DNA of 64,000 nucleotides, taken from Hymenobacter taeanensis. GTDB taxonomy: Bacteria > Bacteroidota > Bacteroidia > Cytophagales > Hymenobacteraceae. Positions 1 through 7,872 of the stretch are shown here, one piece after another; position 1 is the stretch's first letter; every line of letters starts with the position of its first letter. Both the position numbers and the translations under genes were made by a program. Where the stretch lies: assembly GCF_013137895.1 (NCBI RefSeq), contig NZ_CP053538.1:2945001-3009000 (forward strand), written 5' to 3'. The notes beneath the pieces are model-generated. The model had not been told where the DNA came from. It did no database searches and saw only the letters and a program-made list of their open reading frames with translations.

Positions 1-178
1 CGAAAAGTACACCAGATTTTCAGAGTGCCAGGGCTAGGCCACCTCCACAGGCGGAGGCTCACTACAACTGTAAGGTGCATTCAATTTTTACAATGCTTAC
101 CCGAAACGATTCTGCTGCTCAGGCGGTTATAGGAAACCAGTTTACACCTTAGAATCCGGCTTTCTGCCTGTTTTTACG

Positions 179-186
179 TAGTTTTG
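179..186 (+). promoter_or_regulatory. TAnnTTTG promoter core of clpS
   Basis: TAGTTTTG matches the Bacteroidota -7 consensus TAnnTTTG exactly. Only 4 nt separate it from the clpS ATG, so the transcript should begin at or next to the start codon. No clear -33 element is seen. Confidence 0.6.
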
Positions 187-190
187 TGCC

Positions 191-472
191 ATGAACAGTA
201 AACCGCAAATCGAGTACGACGAGGACGTTCTGCTCCTGGAAGAGACCACCGACGTGCGCGACCTGGTCGTGTATAATGATGACATTAATACCTTCGACCA
301 CGTCATCAGAACGCTCATTGATGTGTGTGGCCATGAGCCCGAACAAGCTGAGCAGTGCACCCTTCTGATCCACTACAAAGGTCAGTGCACCGTGAAGCAT
401 GGCGCCTACGACGAGTTGGCAGCTATGTGCACGGCCATCCACGACCGCGGCATCTCAGCCGATATCGTGTAG
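191..472 (+). CDS. clpS: ATP-dependent Clp protease adaptor ClpS
   Basis: The 93-residue protein has the ClpS core: LVVYNDDINTFDHVI (about residues 25-40), then QAEQCTLLIHYKGQC and VKHGAYDEL. ClpS binds the N-terminal domain of ClpA/ClpC and delivers N-degron substrates to ClpP; the NDD segment and following helix belong to the substrate-binding pocket in known members. The QAEQC and HYKG forms are typical of Bacteroidota ClpS. The acidic N-terminal arm of about 20 residues fits the flexible ClpS N-terminus that acts on the ATPase. Length is normal. The start is the first ATG after a perfect promoter core that ends 4 nt upstream. It is monocistronic, with recR 138 bp downstream. Confidence 0.93.
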   Translation: MNSKPQIEYDEDVLLLEETTDVRDLVVYNDDINTFDHVIRTLIDVCGHEPEQAEQCTLLIHYKGQCTVKHGAYDELAAMCTAIHDRGISADIV

Positions 473-490
473 CTGGGCCTCACGAAAAAA

Positions 491-584
491 ACTGTCATCC
501 AGCGCCTATCGAGGGACTTATCACAGGGGAATCAGTGTTTAGATACGGGCCTTGTGAGCATCTCTCGTACGCCCTGGATGACAG
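491..584. repeat. imperfect palindromic element, TGTCAT-type ends
   Basis: An 11-bp perfect inverted repeat (CTGTCATCCAG at 492-502, CTGGATGACAG at 574-584) encloses about 70 nt and is followed by a T run. The ends resemble other palindromic elements in this window (28596, 35095, 46415, 37371, 47952). It lies between clpS and recR and could act as a weak terminator for clpS. Confidence 0.45.
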
Positions 585-610
585 CTCTTTTTTACAACTT
601 GTTGATCTGA

Positions 611-1225
611 ATGGAATTCCCTTCCAAATTGATAGAAAACGCCGTTGGTGAATTGTCGAAGCTGCCGGGCATCGGCAAGAAAACGGCTTTGCGTCTGGCG
701 CTCCACCTGCTGAAAGCCGAAACGGATGCTACGGCCTCTCTGGCGGAGGCCTTGGCCAAAATGCGCTTTGAGATTCGGTACTGCGACACCTGCCACAACA
801 TCTCTGACACGCCGGAGTGTGGTATCTGCGCCAACCAGCTACGCGACCAAAGCACCGTATGCGTAGTGTCCGACATCCGCGACGTAATTGCCATCGAAAA
901 CACGGCCCAATACCAGGGTATGTACCACGTGCTGGGCGGCGTCATTTCGCCCATTGAGGGCATTGGGCCTTCTGATCTGACCATTGACTCGTTGCTGGAG
1001 CGCGTGACCAAAGAGGGCTCAGAGGTACGCGAAGTAATTCTGGCCATCAGCCCCACCATGGAAGGCGACACGACGGCCTTTTACCTCTCGCGCAAGCTAC
1101 GCGACCTGCCCGAGGTGCACGTGAGCAGCATTGCCCGCGGTATCCCGATGGGAGGTGAGCTGGAGTACGCCGACGAGATTACCTTGGGCCGCTCTATTGT
1201 AGAGCGGCAGCGGCAGGCGCGCTAA
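611..1225 (+). CDS. recR: recombination mediator RecR
   Basis: The protein has 204 residues, the usual RecR length. A helix-hairpin-helix (LPGIGKKTA, 18-26) is followed by a four-cysteine zinc finger (Cys58, Cys61, Cys70, Cys73), a Toprim domain beginning near VVSDIRDV, and the conserved C-terminal [17 protein letters not shown]. RecR works with RecO, and with RecF in many species, to load RecA onto SSB-coated single-stranded DNA at gaps. The start ATG gives the standard [12 protein letters not shown] opening. A strong hairpin terminator follows, so it is probably a single-gene unit. No dnaX or ybaB homologue, which often neighbour recR elsewhere, is present. Confidence 0.97.
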   Translation: MEFPSKLIENAVGELSKLPGIGKKTALRLALHLLKAETDATASLAEALAKMRFEIRYCDTCHNISDTPECGICANQLRDQSTVCVVSDIRDVIAIENTAQYQGMYHVLGGVISPIEGIGPSDLTIDSLLERVTKEGSEVREVILAISPTMEGDTTAFYLSRKLRDLPEVHVSSIARGIPMGGELEYADEITLGRSIVERQRQAR

Positions 1226-1266
1226 CCCCGTGGCCCTAGGCCAGTTTAAGTAGAATAACAACCAGA

Positions 1267-1301
1267 AGCAGCCCGCAGAGTAGTTCTGCGGGCTGCTTTT
1301 T
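1267..1301 (+). terminator. intrinsic terminator of recR
   Basis: A 13-bp perfect stem (AGCAGCCCGCAGA at 1267-1279, complement at 1285-1297) with a 5-nt loop runs into a T tract. It ends recR transcription ahead of the amine oxidase gene. Confidence 0.85.
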
Positions 1302-1342
1302 GCTTGCAGTAACTGAGAATTTAGTTTGTGAATACGTTGCCG

Positions 1343-2476
1343 ATGGCTAATAATTTGACTTCTGAGCCAACCTCGGCTGCTCCGGTACTTGTGGTGGGAG
1401 CCGGGCTGGCTGGCCTTATTACCGCCCGTACGCTGCATAAAGCTGGGGTGCCCGTGCAGCTGCTGGAAGCCCGGGACCGGGTAGGGGGCCGCACACTGGC
1501 GGTGCCAGCTCTGCCCGGCAGCCCCGAAGAAGAGTGGCTGGACCTGGGCGCTACTTGGGGCTGGGCGCATCATCCTTTCCTGATGCGGCTGTTTAAGGAG
1601 TTGGCCATTGACCCAGTAGAGCAGCCCAGCACGGGAGCCACGGCTTATGAGACCACGGATACTGTGCATCGGCTGCCTCATCCCTCGGGCTCCGCTGGGT
1701 ATCTGCGTTTGGTTGGCGGAGCAGCCATACTTTGCCGCACGCTGGCCGCTGGGCTGCCGGCTGGGGCGGTGCAGCTCAATACGCGCGTAACTCAACTGCG
1801 CCACTTAGCCAACGGATCAGGAGTGGAGCTGCAGGCAGTACAAGGCCGGAGTGCGCAAACATATTTCGCCCGGGCCGTTGTCCTGGCCTTGCCCCCGCGC
1901 TTGGTAGCTCATAGCATAGCCTTTGTGCCGGCGCTGGCGGCACCATTGCAGCAAGCACTGCGCAGCGTGCCCACCTGGATGAGCCACGCCATGAAAAGCA
2001 TAGTGGTGTATGCTGAGCCATTCTGGCGCCAGCAGGGGTGGTCAGGCTTCGGCGTAAGTCAGCTGGGCCCATTAAGTGAAATCCACGACGCCTCGCCTCT
2101 GGTAGGAAATACTGGAGCCCTGTTTGGCTTCTTCGGCGCTCCGCATCCGCTGCGGACAGCCTCCGTTACCGACCGGCAGGCAGCTGTGGTGCGCCAGCTC
2201 GTGCGCATGTTCGGCCCGCAAGCCGGGGCACCGCTGGCGTATCACGAGTTAGACTGGTCGCTGGACCCGCTTACCAGTGTGCCGGGCGATGAGCAGCCTC
2301 CGCTGGCCGTACCCCTGCAGGGGCCCGAGCTGCTCCGGCAGCCCGCCTGGGCAGGCACACTGCACTGGGCCGGGGCCGAAACCTCTGCCAGTGAGTGGGG
2401 CCGCCTCGATGGAGCCGTGGAATCTGGTTACTATGCTGCTGCACAAGTGCTACGGCAGCCAGCCAGCGGTGCCTAG
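1343..2476 (+). CDS. flavin-dependent amine oxidase family protein
   Basis: The 377-residue protein has an N-terminal FAD-binding Rossmann motif (VVGAGLAGLITARTL, then LLEARDRVGGRT) and the C-terminal flavin motif of monoamine-oxidase relatives (WAGAETSASEWGRLDGAVESGYYAA). Such enzymes oxidise amines, polyamines or related compounds with FAD and oxygen; the substrate cannot be told from sequence. No signal peptide is seen, so it is probably cytoplasmic. An in-frame GTG lies at 1328, but the ATG at 1343 is chosen because the flavin motif then begins at the usual distance. It stands alone between the recR terminator and a convergent SDR gene whose stop lies 37 bp away. Confidence 0.85.
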   Translation: MANNLTSEPTSAAPVLVVGAGLAGLITARTLHKAGVPVQLLEARDRVGGRTLAVPALPGSPEEEWLDLGATWGWAHHPFLMRLFKELAIDPVEQPSTGATAYETTDTVHRLPHPSGSAGYLRLVGGAAILCRTLAAGLPAGAVQLNTRVTQLRHLANGSGVELQAVQGRSAQTYFARAVVLALPPRLVAHSIAFVPALAAPLQQALRSVPTWMSHAMKSIVVYAEPFWRQQGWSGFGVSQLGPLSEIHDASPLVGNTGALFGFFGAPHPLRTASVTDRQAAVVRQLVRMFGPQAGAPLAYHELDWSLDPLTSVPGDEQPPLAVPLQGPELLRQPAWAGTLHWAGAETSASEWGRLDGAVESGYYAAAQVLRQPASGA

Positions 2477-2513
2477 CAATACCTAAGCACCGCTTGGCTA
2501 GCCACCAACTGGC

Positions 2514-3305
2514 CTACATGGAACGGTGGGTCTGGGTCCGCTCGCGCAGGGCTTCGAAGTTGGCTTTGGCTACCTCGTCAATTTTTCTCGGCTCCAGAAA
2601 ATTGGTTTTGATTTGCTCTTCCCGTTCAGGGCCACCCAGGATAACGTTGATTTCTCCGCTTAGCAGGCCCTCTACTGCGGCCCGGGCTACATCCTGGGCC
2701 GAGTCCATGTTGCGGACCACCGCCGTTTTCATCATATCCGTATCGGTGGCGGCTGGGTAAACCGTCATTACGTGCAGTGGGTACTGGGCTAGCTCGCGGC
2801 GCATGGCGTCTGAGAACTGGCCTACGGCCGCTTTAGTGGCGGCGTACACGCTGTAGAAGGGCATGGCAATGTAGCCGTAGCCGGAGGAGATGTTCATAAT
2901 GGCGCCCTCCTGGCTGCGCTGCAGCAGCGGCAGGCACTTTTTGGTCAGCAGAATCAGGCCCGTAACGTTAATGGCCACCTGGCTGATCACGTCCTCGTCG
3001 CTCACCTCGGTAAGCAAGCCGGCACTCACTACCCCCGCATTGTTGATGAGGATATCTAGGGCACCCCATGCCTCCGTAACCGTGGCCACAGACTGGTTTA
3101 AGTCTGATACCTGAGCTACGTCGCCGGGCAGGGGCAGGAAGTTTACAGCAGGAAACTCGGTGGCTAATGCCTCCAATGCCTCCGCGCGGCGGCCCATAAC
3201 GGCAATATCGCGCACACCTCGTTGCACCAGCTCGGCAACAATGGCTTTGCCAATACCAACGCTACCCCCGGTTATGAGTACTTTTTTAGTGGTCAGGTCC
3301 ATCAT
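2514..3305 (-). CDS. SDR family NAD(P)-dependent oxidoreductase
   Basis: A classical short-chain dehydrogenase of 263 residues. It has the cofactor motif TGGSVGIGKA near the N-terminus, NNAG, ISSGYGYI with the catalytic Ser, and YSVYAATKAAVG with the catalytic Tyr and Lys. An Arg after the first strand (MGRRAEA) suggests NADPH preference. Substrate unknown. The first two codons are both ATG, so the start may be 3305 or 3302. The stop codon TAG is part of a TAGGCCAGT repeat (see findings). It is transcribed toward the amine oxidase gene. Confidence 0.88.
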   Translation of the reverse strand: MMDLTTKKVLITGGSVGIGKAIVAELVQRGVRDIAVMGRRAEALEALATEFPAVNFLPLPGDVAQVSDLNQSVATVTEAWGALDILINNAGVVSAGLLTEVSDEDVISQVAINVTGLILLTKKCLPLLQRSQEGAIMNISSGYGYIAMPFYSVYAATKAAVGQFSDAMRRELAQYPLHVMTVYPAATDTDMMKTAVVRNMDSAQDVARAAVEGLLSGEINVILGGPEREEQIKTNFLEPRKIDEVAKANFEALRERTQTHRSM

Positions 3306-3640
3306 ATTTCATTGATTTGTTAGGATGTGCTTTCGCTTGCCATTCGCTTTCAAGCATGGTAAAGCGGCAAGGCTTGCCAGAAATTTTTGGCGTGCTGCGG
3401 GGCTCTACGGTTAGTCTATGGCTTAGAAAAACGGCAGGCCGCAATCAACACACTCTACGCAATGAGGCGGGCACCGGCCATGTATGGTATGTCGGCCGTG
3501 CTGCCTGAGGTAGGGGAGGGTAACCTGCAAATTTTGGCCAAATGCCTTATTTCAATCATCTGCTGGCTAAATTACAGTCTCATTCCGGCAGACAACTGTC
3601 GTCGGCTTCCCGACACGTAAACCCCATAATTCCCCTCCTT
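3306..3640. other. intergenic stretch without a convincing gene
   Basis: This 335-bp stretch lies between the divergent SDR and cupin genes. Short open frames here have no recognisable motif or composition of a real gene. It presumably carries both promoters, but no TAnnTTTG element close to either start was found. Confidence 0.5.
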
Positions 3641-4006
3641 ATGACTCCTACACCCATTACCCTGACCGATAAGTTTGCGCAGTTTGAGGATTACTGGAAC
3701 CCCCGCATCATCGGCGAGCTGAATGATCAGCATATCAAGATTGCCAAGGTAAATGGGGAGTTTATCTGGCATAGTCACGCAGAGGAAGACGAGCTGTTTA
3801 TAGTTGTGCAGGGCAAGCTGCTGATGGACTTCCGCGACCGTACCGAAGAAATACACCCCGGCCAGTTGCTGGTAGTACCACGCGGCACCGAGCACCGCCC
3901 CCGTACCGAAGCCGAAACCTGGATTATGATGATCGAGCCTAAAACCACCGTCAACACCGGCAACGTGGAAAGTGAGCGCACCCGCCTAGACCTGGAGGTA
4001 CTATAA
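3641..4006 (+). CDS. cupin domain-containing protein
   Basis: A single-domain cupin of 121 residues. Motif 1 is seen as WHSHAEEDELFIVVQGKL (metal ligands His-x-His and Glu) and motif 2 as PGQLLVVPRGTEHRP (final His). Small cupins of this kind are isomerases, dioxygenases or sugar-binding proteins; the function here cannot be fixed. An upstream in-frame ATG at 3542 would add 33 residues with no cupin character, so the ATG at 3641 (MTPTPITLTDKFAQFEDYW) is preferred. It is followed by an unusually long perfect hairpin. Confidence 0.88.
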   Translation: MTPTPITLTDKFAQFEDYWNPRIIGELNDQHIKIAKVNGEFIWHSHAEEDELFIVVQGKLLMDFRDRTEEIHPGQLLVVPRGTEHRPRTEAETWIMMIEPKTTVNTGNVESERTRLDLEVL

Positions 4007-4040
4007 GCGCCACAGATTGCTGCATAAGCGCCTTCATCAT

Positions 4041-4109
4041 GCAAGGGCTTCAACTGACAAAAGACCGTTATGCTCAGCATAACGGTCTTTTGTCAGTTGA
4101 AGCCCTTGC
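4041..4109. terminator. 34-bp-arm perfect hairpin, probable bidirectional terminator
   Basis: The arms 4041-4074 and 4076-4109 are exact complements around one central base. An A4 tract in the left arm and a T4 tract in the right arm lie inside the stem, so a shorter hairpin ending in TTTT can form first. Most terminators here have 12-19-bp stems, so this one is unusually long. Confidence 0.65.
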
Positions 4110-4723
4110 TGTCTGCGCAAAATCTAGCAGATTAAGAGATAAGCAATGCCAACGATACTGAAACGGGCCGTTTTCAGATTGCCCGGCAGCTTACCTTAAA
4201 TCATTCGTACTTATATCGGGCCAAGCCAGGTGGCCTACGCTGCCTGATTTGGCCTGCCCGCACTAAAGCTTGCCGTGGTTGCCAGGTAAGGAGCTTCGTG
4301 GTGCCTTTACGTGCGCAACAATTCTAGCCGTAGGTCCTGGGCCACTGTTCGATATTATTCTTCATAAGTCCATCCTTCATACAGCGGAATGGCTCCCGAA
4401 TGCCAAGCGTAGCTTACCGGGCATAATCGAGCCTTAGGATTGTGTATGACGGCTATTGGGTGGGTGGTTGGCACGTGCAGTACGGGGCCTTGGGCTACTG
4501 ATATGGATCTGTCCGCAGGGCCCGCTACTCTGGGGTAAGCTCATCTATATGTTGCTGCAAAAGCTGGAATCACAGTCTTGGGATTAAAATAAAATTAAAA
4601 TGACTGCTACTCTTCCTCCCGAACACCCGTACTATTACCCCTCGGGTGGAGCCAACTTCTCTCTCGCCTACCATCGGCGAACGGGCTGCCAGCCGTAGTC
4701 ACTTTCCCACCTAACTGCTGACT
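4110..4723. other. long intergenic region without a gene
   Basis: About 610 bp between the hairpin after the cupin gene and the molybdopterin oxidoreductase. No frame has coding character on either strand. An A/T-rich patch near 4583-4600 could be part of a promoter but does not match TAnnTTTG. It may hold regulatory DNA for the downstream operon or a remnant too decayed to recognise. Confidence 0.5.
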
Positions 4724-7027
4724 ATGAAAGAAACTCGCGACAGTATTGATGACATCTGGGGCTCCCGCACTGGCTATGAAGGGCAGTGGCCCGTACGCGT
4801 AGACGAACGGATTGAGGAGGAGCCCGACCACTGGGTACAATCTGCGTGTGTGCTCTGCTCCAACGGCTGCGGGATGGATATTGGGGTGAAAGAGGGCCGC
4901 ATTGTGGGGGTGCGTGGCCGCGCCGAGGACCGCGTGAATCACGGCCGCCTCGGACCAAAAGGGCTGCACAGTTGGGTGGCCAACCACAGCCAGGACCGGC
5001 TCACTAAGCCGCTTATCCGGCGCAATGGCAAGCTGGAAGAAGCCAGCTGGGAGGAGGCTATGAGCCTGATTGTACAGAAGTCGAAGGAACTGGTGCAAAA
5101 GCATACGGCCAGTTCCATTGGGTTCTACACCTCCGGGCAGCTACTACTGGAAGAATACTACGCCTTGGGCGTGTTAGGCAAGGCTGGCCTAGGCACTCCG
5201 CACATGGATGGTAACACCCGCCTGTGTACGGCCACCGCGGCGGCGGCCCTTAAAGTATCGTTCGGGAGCGACGGGCAGCCCGGCTCCTATACTGACCTCG
5301 ATACCACCGAGGCGGTGCTGCTGGTAGGCCACAATATGGCCTCGCAGCAAACCGTACTCTGGACGCGCATTCTCGACCGCCTTGCCGGGCCCAACCCGCC
5401 CCACTTGGTGGTTATTGACCCGCGCCTCACGTACACGGCCGAGAAAGCCACCGTGCATTTAGCGCCCCGGGCGGGCACTAACGTGCCGTTGATGAACGGG
5501 CTGCTCCACCTCATCATTGAAGCTGGCCACATCAACCAGAGCTACATTGAAGCGCATACCCAAGGCTTTGAAGAGCTGAAGAAAATTGTAAGCAAGTGGA
5601 CGCCCGAGCGAGTAGAGCAACTCACGGGCGTGCCTGCTGAAAAGCTACTTGCCGCGGCCCGCATTCTGGGCACCTGCCGGACGCTGGTGTCCACTGCCTT
5701 GCAGGGCGTGTACCAGTCTATGCAGGCTACGGCAGCTGCCGTGCAGGTGAATAACCTGCACCTGCTGCGCGGGCTGCTAGGCCACCCCGGCAGCGGTATT
5801 TATCAAATGAATGGGCAACCCACGGCGCAGAACACCCGCGAGTGCGGCGCCGATGGTGACCTGCCGGCCTTCCGTAACTGGGGCAATGAGGAACACATTA
5901 AGGAGCTGGCTAAGCTCTGGAACGTGCACCCCGATCAGATTCCGCACTGGTCGCCGCCCACTCACGCCATGCAAATCTGGCGCTATTGCGAGCAGGGCTC
6001 CATCAAAATGCTCTGGATCAGTGGCACCAACCCCTTGGTGTCGTTGCCGGAGCTTGACCGGGTGCGCAAGATTATTCAGCAGGAGAGCCTCTTTGTGGTG
6101 GTACAAGACGCCTTCCCGACGGAAACCACGCAATACGCCGACGTAGTGCTGCCCGCCGCCATCTGGGGTGAAAAAACCGGCACGTTCACCAACGTTGACC
6201 GCACGGTGCACATCACGCACAAAGCCATAGACCCGCCCGGTGAAGCCCGCCCCGACTTCGACATCTTCGTGGACTATGCCCGGCGCATGGATTTCCGGGG
6301 GCAAGATGGCTCGCCGCTGCTGGTGTGCACCTGGAAAACCCCCGAGGATGCATTCAATGCCTGGCGCGAATGCACCCGCGGCCGCCCCTGCGACTATACT
6401 GGCCTCAGCTACGCTAAGCTCACGGGCGGCTCGGGCATACAGTGGCCTTGCAACGAGCAGTATCCCAACGGCAAAACCCACCTTTACGAAGATGGCGTGT
6501 TCAACACCGCCATCGACTACTGCGAAACCTACGGCCACGACCTGGAAACCGGTGCCCCCCGCTCCCACGACGATTACAAGCTCCTCGACCCGCAGGGAAA
6601 AGCCTTCCTGAAAGGGTCAGACTATGAACCACCTCACGAGGTGCCCGACGAGCAGTACCCGCTGTGGCTGACAACGGGCCGTTTAGTGTACCACTTTCAC
6701 ACGCGCACCAAAACCGGCCGCTCCCGCGCCCTCAACCATGCCGCGCCTGATGGGTTTGTACAGCTCTCAGCAGAAGACGCCGCCCGCTATGGCATTCAGG
6801 ATGGTGACATGGTAGAGGTGGAGTCGAGGCGGGGCAAGGTGCAGGAGCCGGCCCGCATTGGTGGCACTGAGCCGGGGCTGGTGTTTATTCCCTTTCACTA
6901 CGGTTACTGGGATAAGCCCGGCCGGCCCCGCGCTGCCAACGAGCTAACCATCACCGAGTGGGACGCCGTGAGCAAGCAGCCGCACTACAAGTACGCCGCC
7001 GTGCGCATCCGTAAAGTCAACGCCTAA
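4724..7027 (+). CDS. molybdopterin oxidoreductase, formate dehydrogenase/nitrate reductase-like
   Basis: A 767-residue member of the DMSO-reductase superfamily. The N-terminal [4Fe-4S] segment has Cys42, Cys45 and Cys49, but where most relatives have a fourth Cys (CxKG) it has Gly77 in RLGPKG. The sequence NTRLCTATA holds a Cys at the place of the Mo-ligating residue of periplasmic nitrate reductases and formate dehydrogenases. PAAIWGEKTGTFTNVDRTV and the C-terminal LWLTTGRLVYHFHTRTKTGRS plus IPFHYG are typical molybdopterin-binding segments. There is no Tat signal, so it should be cytoplasmic. The electron donor or acceptor and the substrate are unknown. It is followed after 11 bp by a small helical protein in the same operon. 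Confidence 0.85.
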   Translation: MKETRDSIDDIWGSRTGYEGQWPVRVDERIEEEPDHWVQSACVLCSNGCGMDIGVKEGRIVGVRGRAEDRVNHGRLGPKGLHSWVANHSQDRLTKPLIRRNGKLEEASWEEAMSLIVQKSKELVQKHTASSIGFYTSGQLLLEEYYALGVLGKAGLGTPHMDGNTRLCTATAAAALKVSFGSDGQPGSYTDLDTTEAVLLVGHNMASQQTVLWTRILDRLAGPNPPHLVVIDPRLTYTAEKATVHLAPRAGTNVPLMNGLLHLIIEAGHINQSYIEAHTQGFEELKKIVSKWTPERVEQLTGVPAEKLLAAARILGTCRTLVSTALQGVYQSMQATAAAVQVNNLHLLRGLLGHPGSGIYQMNGQPTAQNTRECGADGDLPAFRNWGNEEHIKELAKLWNVHPDQIPHWSPPTHAMQIWRYCEQGSIKMLWISGTNPLVSLPELDRVRKIIQQESLFVVVQDAFPTETTQYADVVLPAAIWGEKTGTFTNVDRTVHITHKAIDPPGEARPDFDIFVDYARRMDFRGQDGSPLLVCTWKTPEDAFNAWRECTRGRPCDYTGLSYAKLTGGSGIQWPCNEQYPNGKTHLYEDGVFNTAIDYCETYGHDLETGAPRSHDDYKLLDPQGKAFLKGSDYEPPHEVPDEQYPLWLTTGRLVYHFHTRTKTGRSRALNHAAPDGFVQLSAEDAARYGIQDGDMVEVESRRGKVQEPARIGGTEPGLVFIPFHYGYWDKPGRPRAANELTITEWDAVSKQPHYKYAAVRIRKVNA

Positions 7028-7038
7028 GCCCGCCTGTC

Positions 7039-7494
7039 ATGAACCTCGCCCATTACATCGGCCTGCTCGAAAACAGCGAAAAGCAATTAACGGAAGCCTT
7101 CGAGTACGTTGCCAACAAGCACAAAGACGAAGTAGACATTGAGCAGGTATGCCTGAAGCTCTCGGCCTGGTCGCGGGAGCACCACGGCCGCATTATGCCC
7201 TTCGTTGAGAAGTATTCCGAAGACCATGAAAGTGAGCCGGCCTCGCTCAAACGGGATCTTTTTACCAAGAAGCGCCGCGGCAGTCTGGCTCTGCTGCGCG
7301 ACCTGCACGACCTATGGCTGCTCACCCAGGAAGCCCAGCTGTGCTGGATTGTCATTCGGCAGGCAGCCCTTGGCCTGCGCGATGAAGACCTGAAATCCTG
7401 CTACCAATTCTGCAATACCCGTACCAAGCGGCAAGCAGAATGGCTGCTCGGGCGCATTAAGCAAGCAGCGCCCCAAACTCTGCTGGTAGCGTAG
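7039..7494 (+). CDS. small helical protein, partner of the molybdopterin oxidoreductase
   Basis: I do not recognise this 151-residue protein by family. It is predicted to be almost wholly alpha-helical, with Glu/His-rich segments such as SREHHGRIMPFVEKYSEDHE and a possible four-helix layout. This recalls ferritin-like or hemerythrin-like bundles, but no complete metal-binding motif was confirmed. It has two cysteines near the C-terminus (SCYQFC) and no signal peptide. Its start lies 11 bp after the oxidoreductase stop and a terminator follows, so the two genes form a two-gene operon. A role as electron-transfer, chaperone or regulatory subunit is inference from position only. Confidence 0.75.
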   Translation: MNLAHYIGLLENSEKQLTEAFEYVANKHKDEVDIEQVCLKLSAWSREHHGRIMPFVEKYSEDHESEPASLKRDLFTKKRRGSLALLRDLHDLWLLTQEAQLCWIVIRQAALGLRDEDLKSCYQFCNTRTKRQAEWLLGRIKQAAPQTLLVA

Positions 7495-7526
7495 TAGTGA
7501 GTTGAGCTACTGCTATTATCCCCTAA

Positions 7527-7574
7527 AAAAGAGAGTTGAGCGGTGCTGCTTGGAGCATTGCTCAACTCTCTTTT
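7527..7574 (+). terminator. terminator of the molybdopterin oxidoreductase operon
   Basis: A 15-bp perfect stem (7527-7541 with 7560-7574) with an 18-nt loop ends in TTTT. Confidence 0.75.
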
Positions 7575-7837
7575 GGCCTTGCTGAAAACTGTTTTTGTAC
7601 CCGAACTACTATTGCCCATAAACTAGGCAGGTATAAGTACTCGTACGCGCACCGGGGTAAGCCGACGGTAAGCGGCAGCCAGAAAAATCCTGATAGGCTA
7701 TATACCTCGTAGGTAAGGATGTATAACTGGTATTGGTACTACAAGCCTAGCCTCTGGCACCTTTCAACAAGCGAGTCTCACTGCAAGAGGCGGCGAAAAG
7801 CCCGGTAGAAGATACGTGGGGGTGCGGCTAATATTAG
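7575..7837. other. intergenic region upstream of the GT2 fusion gene
   Basis: With the adjoining terminator and promoter, the gap between genes is 378 bp. No gene, RNA fold or repeat was recognised in the middle part. Confidence 0.4.
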
Positions 7838-7845
7838 TACATTTC
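7838..7845 (+). promoter_or_regulatory. near-consensus promoter core of the GT2 fusion gene
   Basis: TACATTTC matches TAnnTTTG at all but the last base and lies 27 nt before the chosen GTG start. It makes the upstream GTG at 7816 an unlikely start. Confidence 0.35.
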
Positions 7846-7872
7846 GTAACTCTTTTCCATGCTCCCGCGCTC

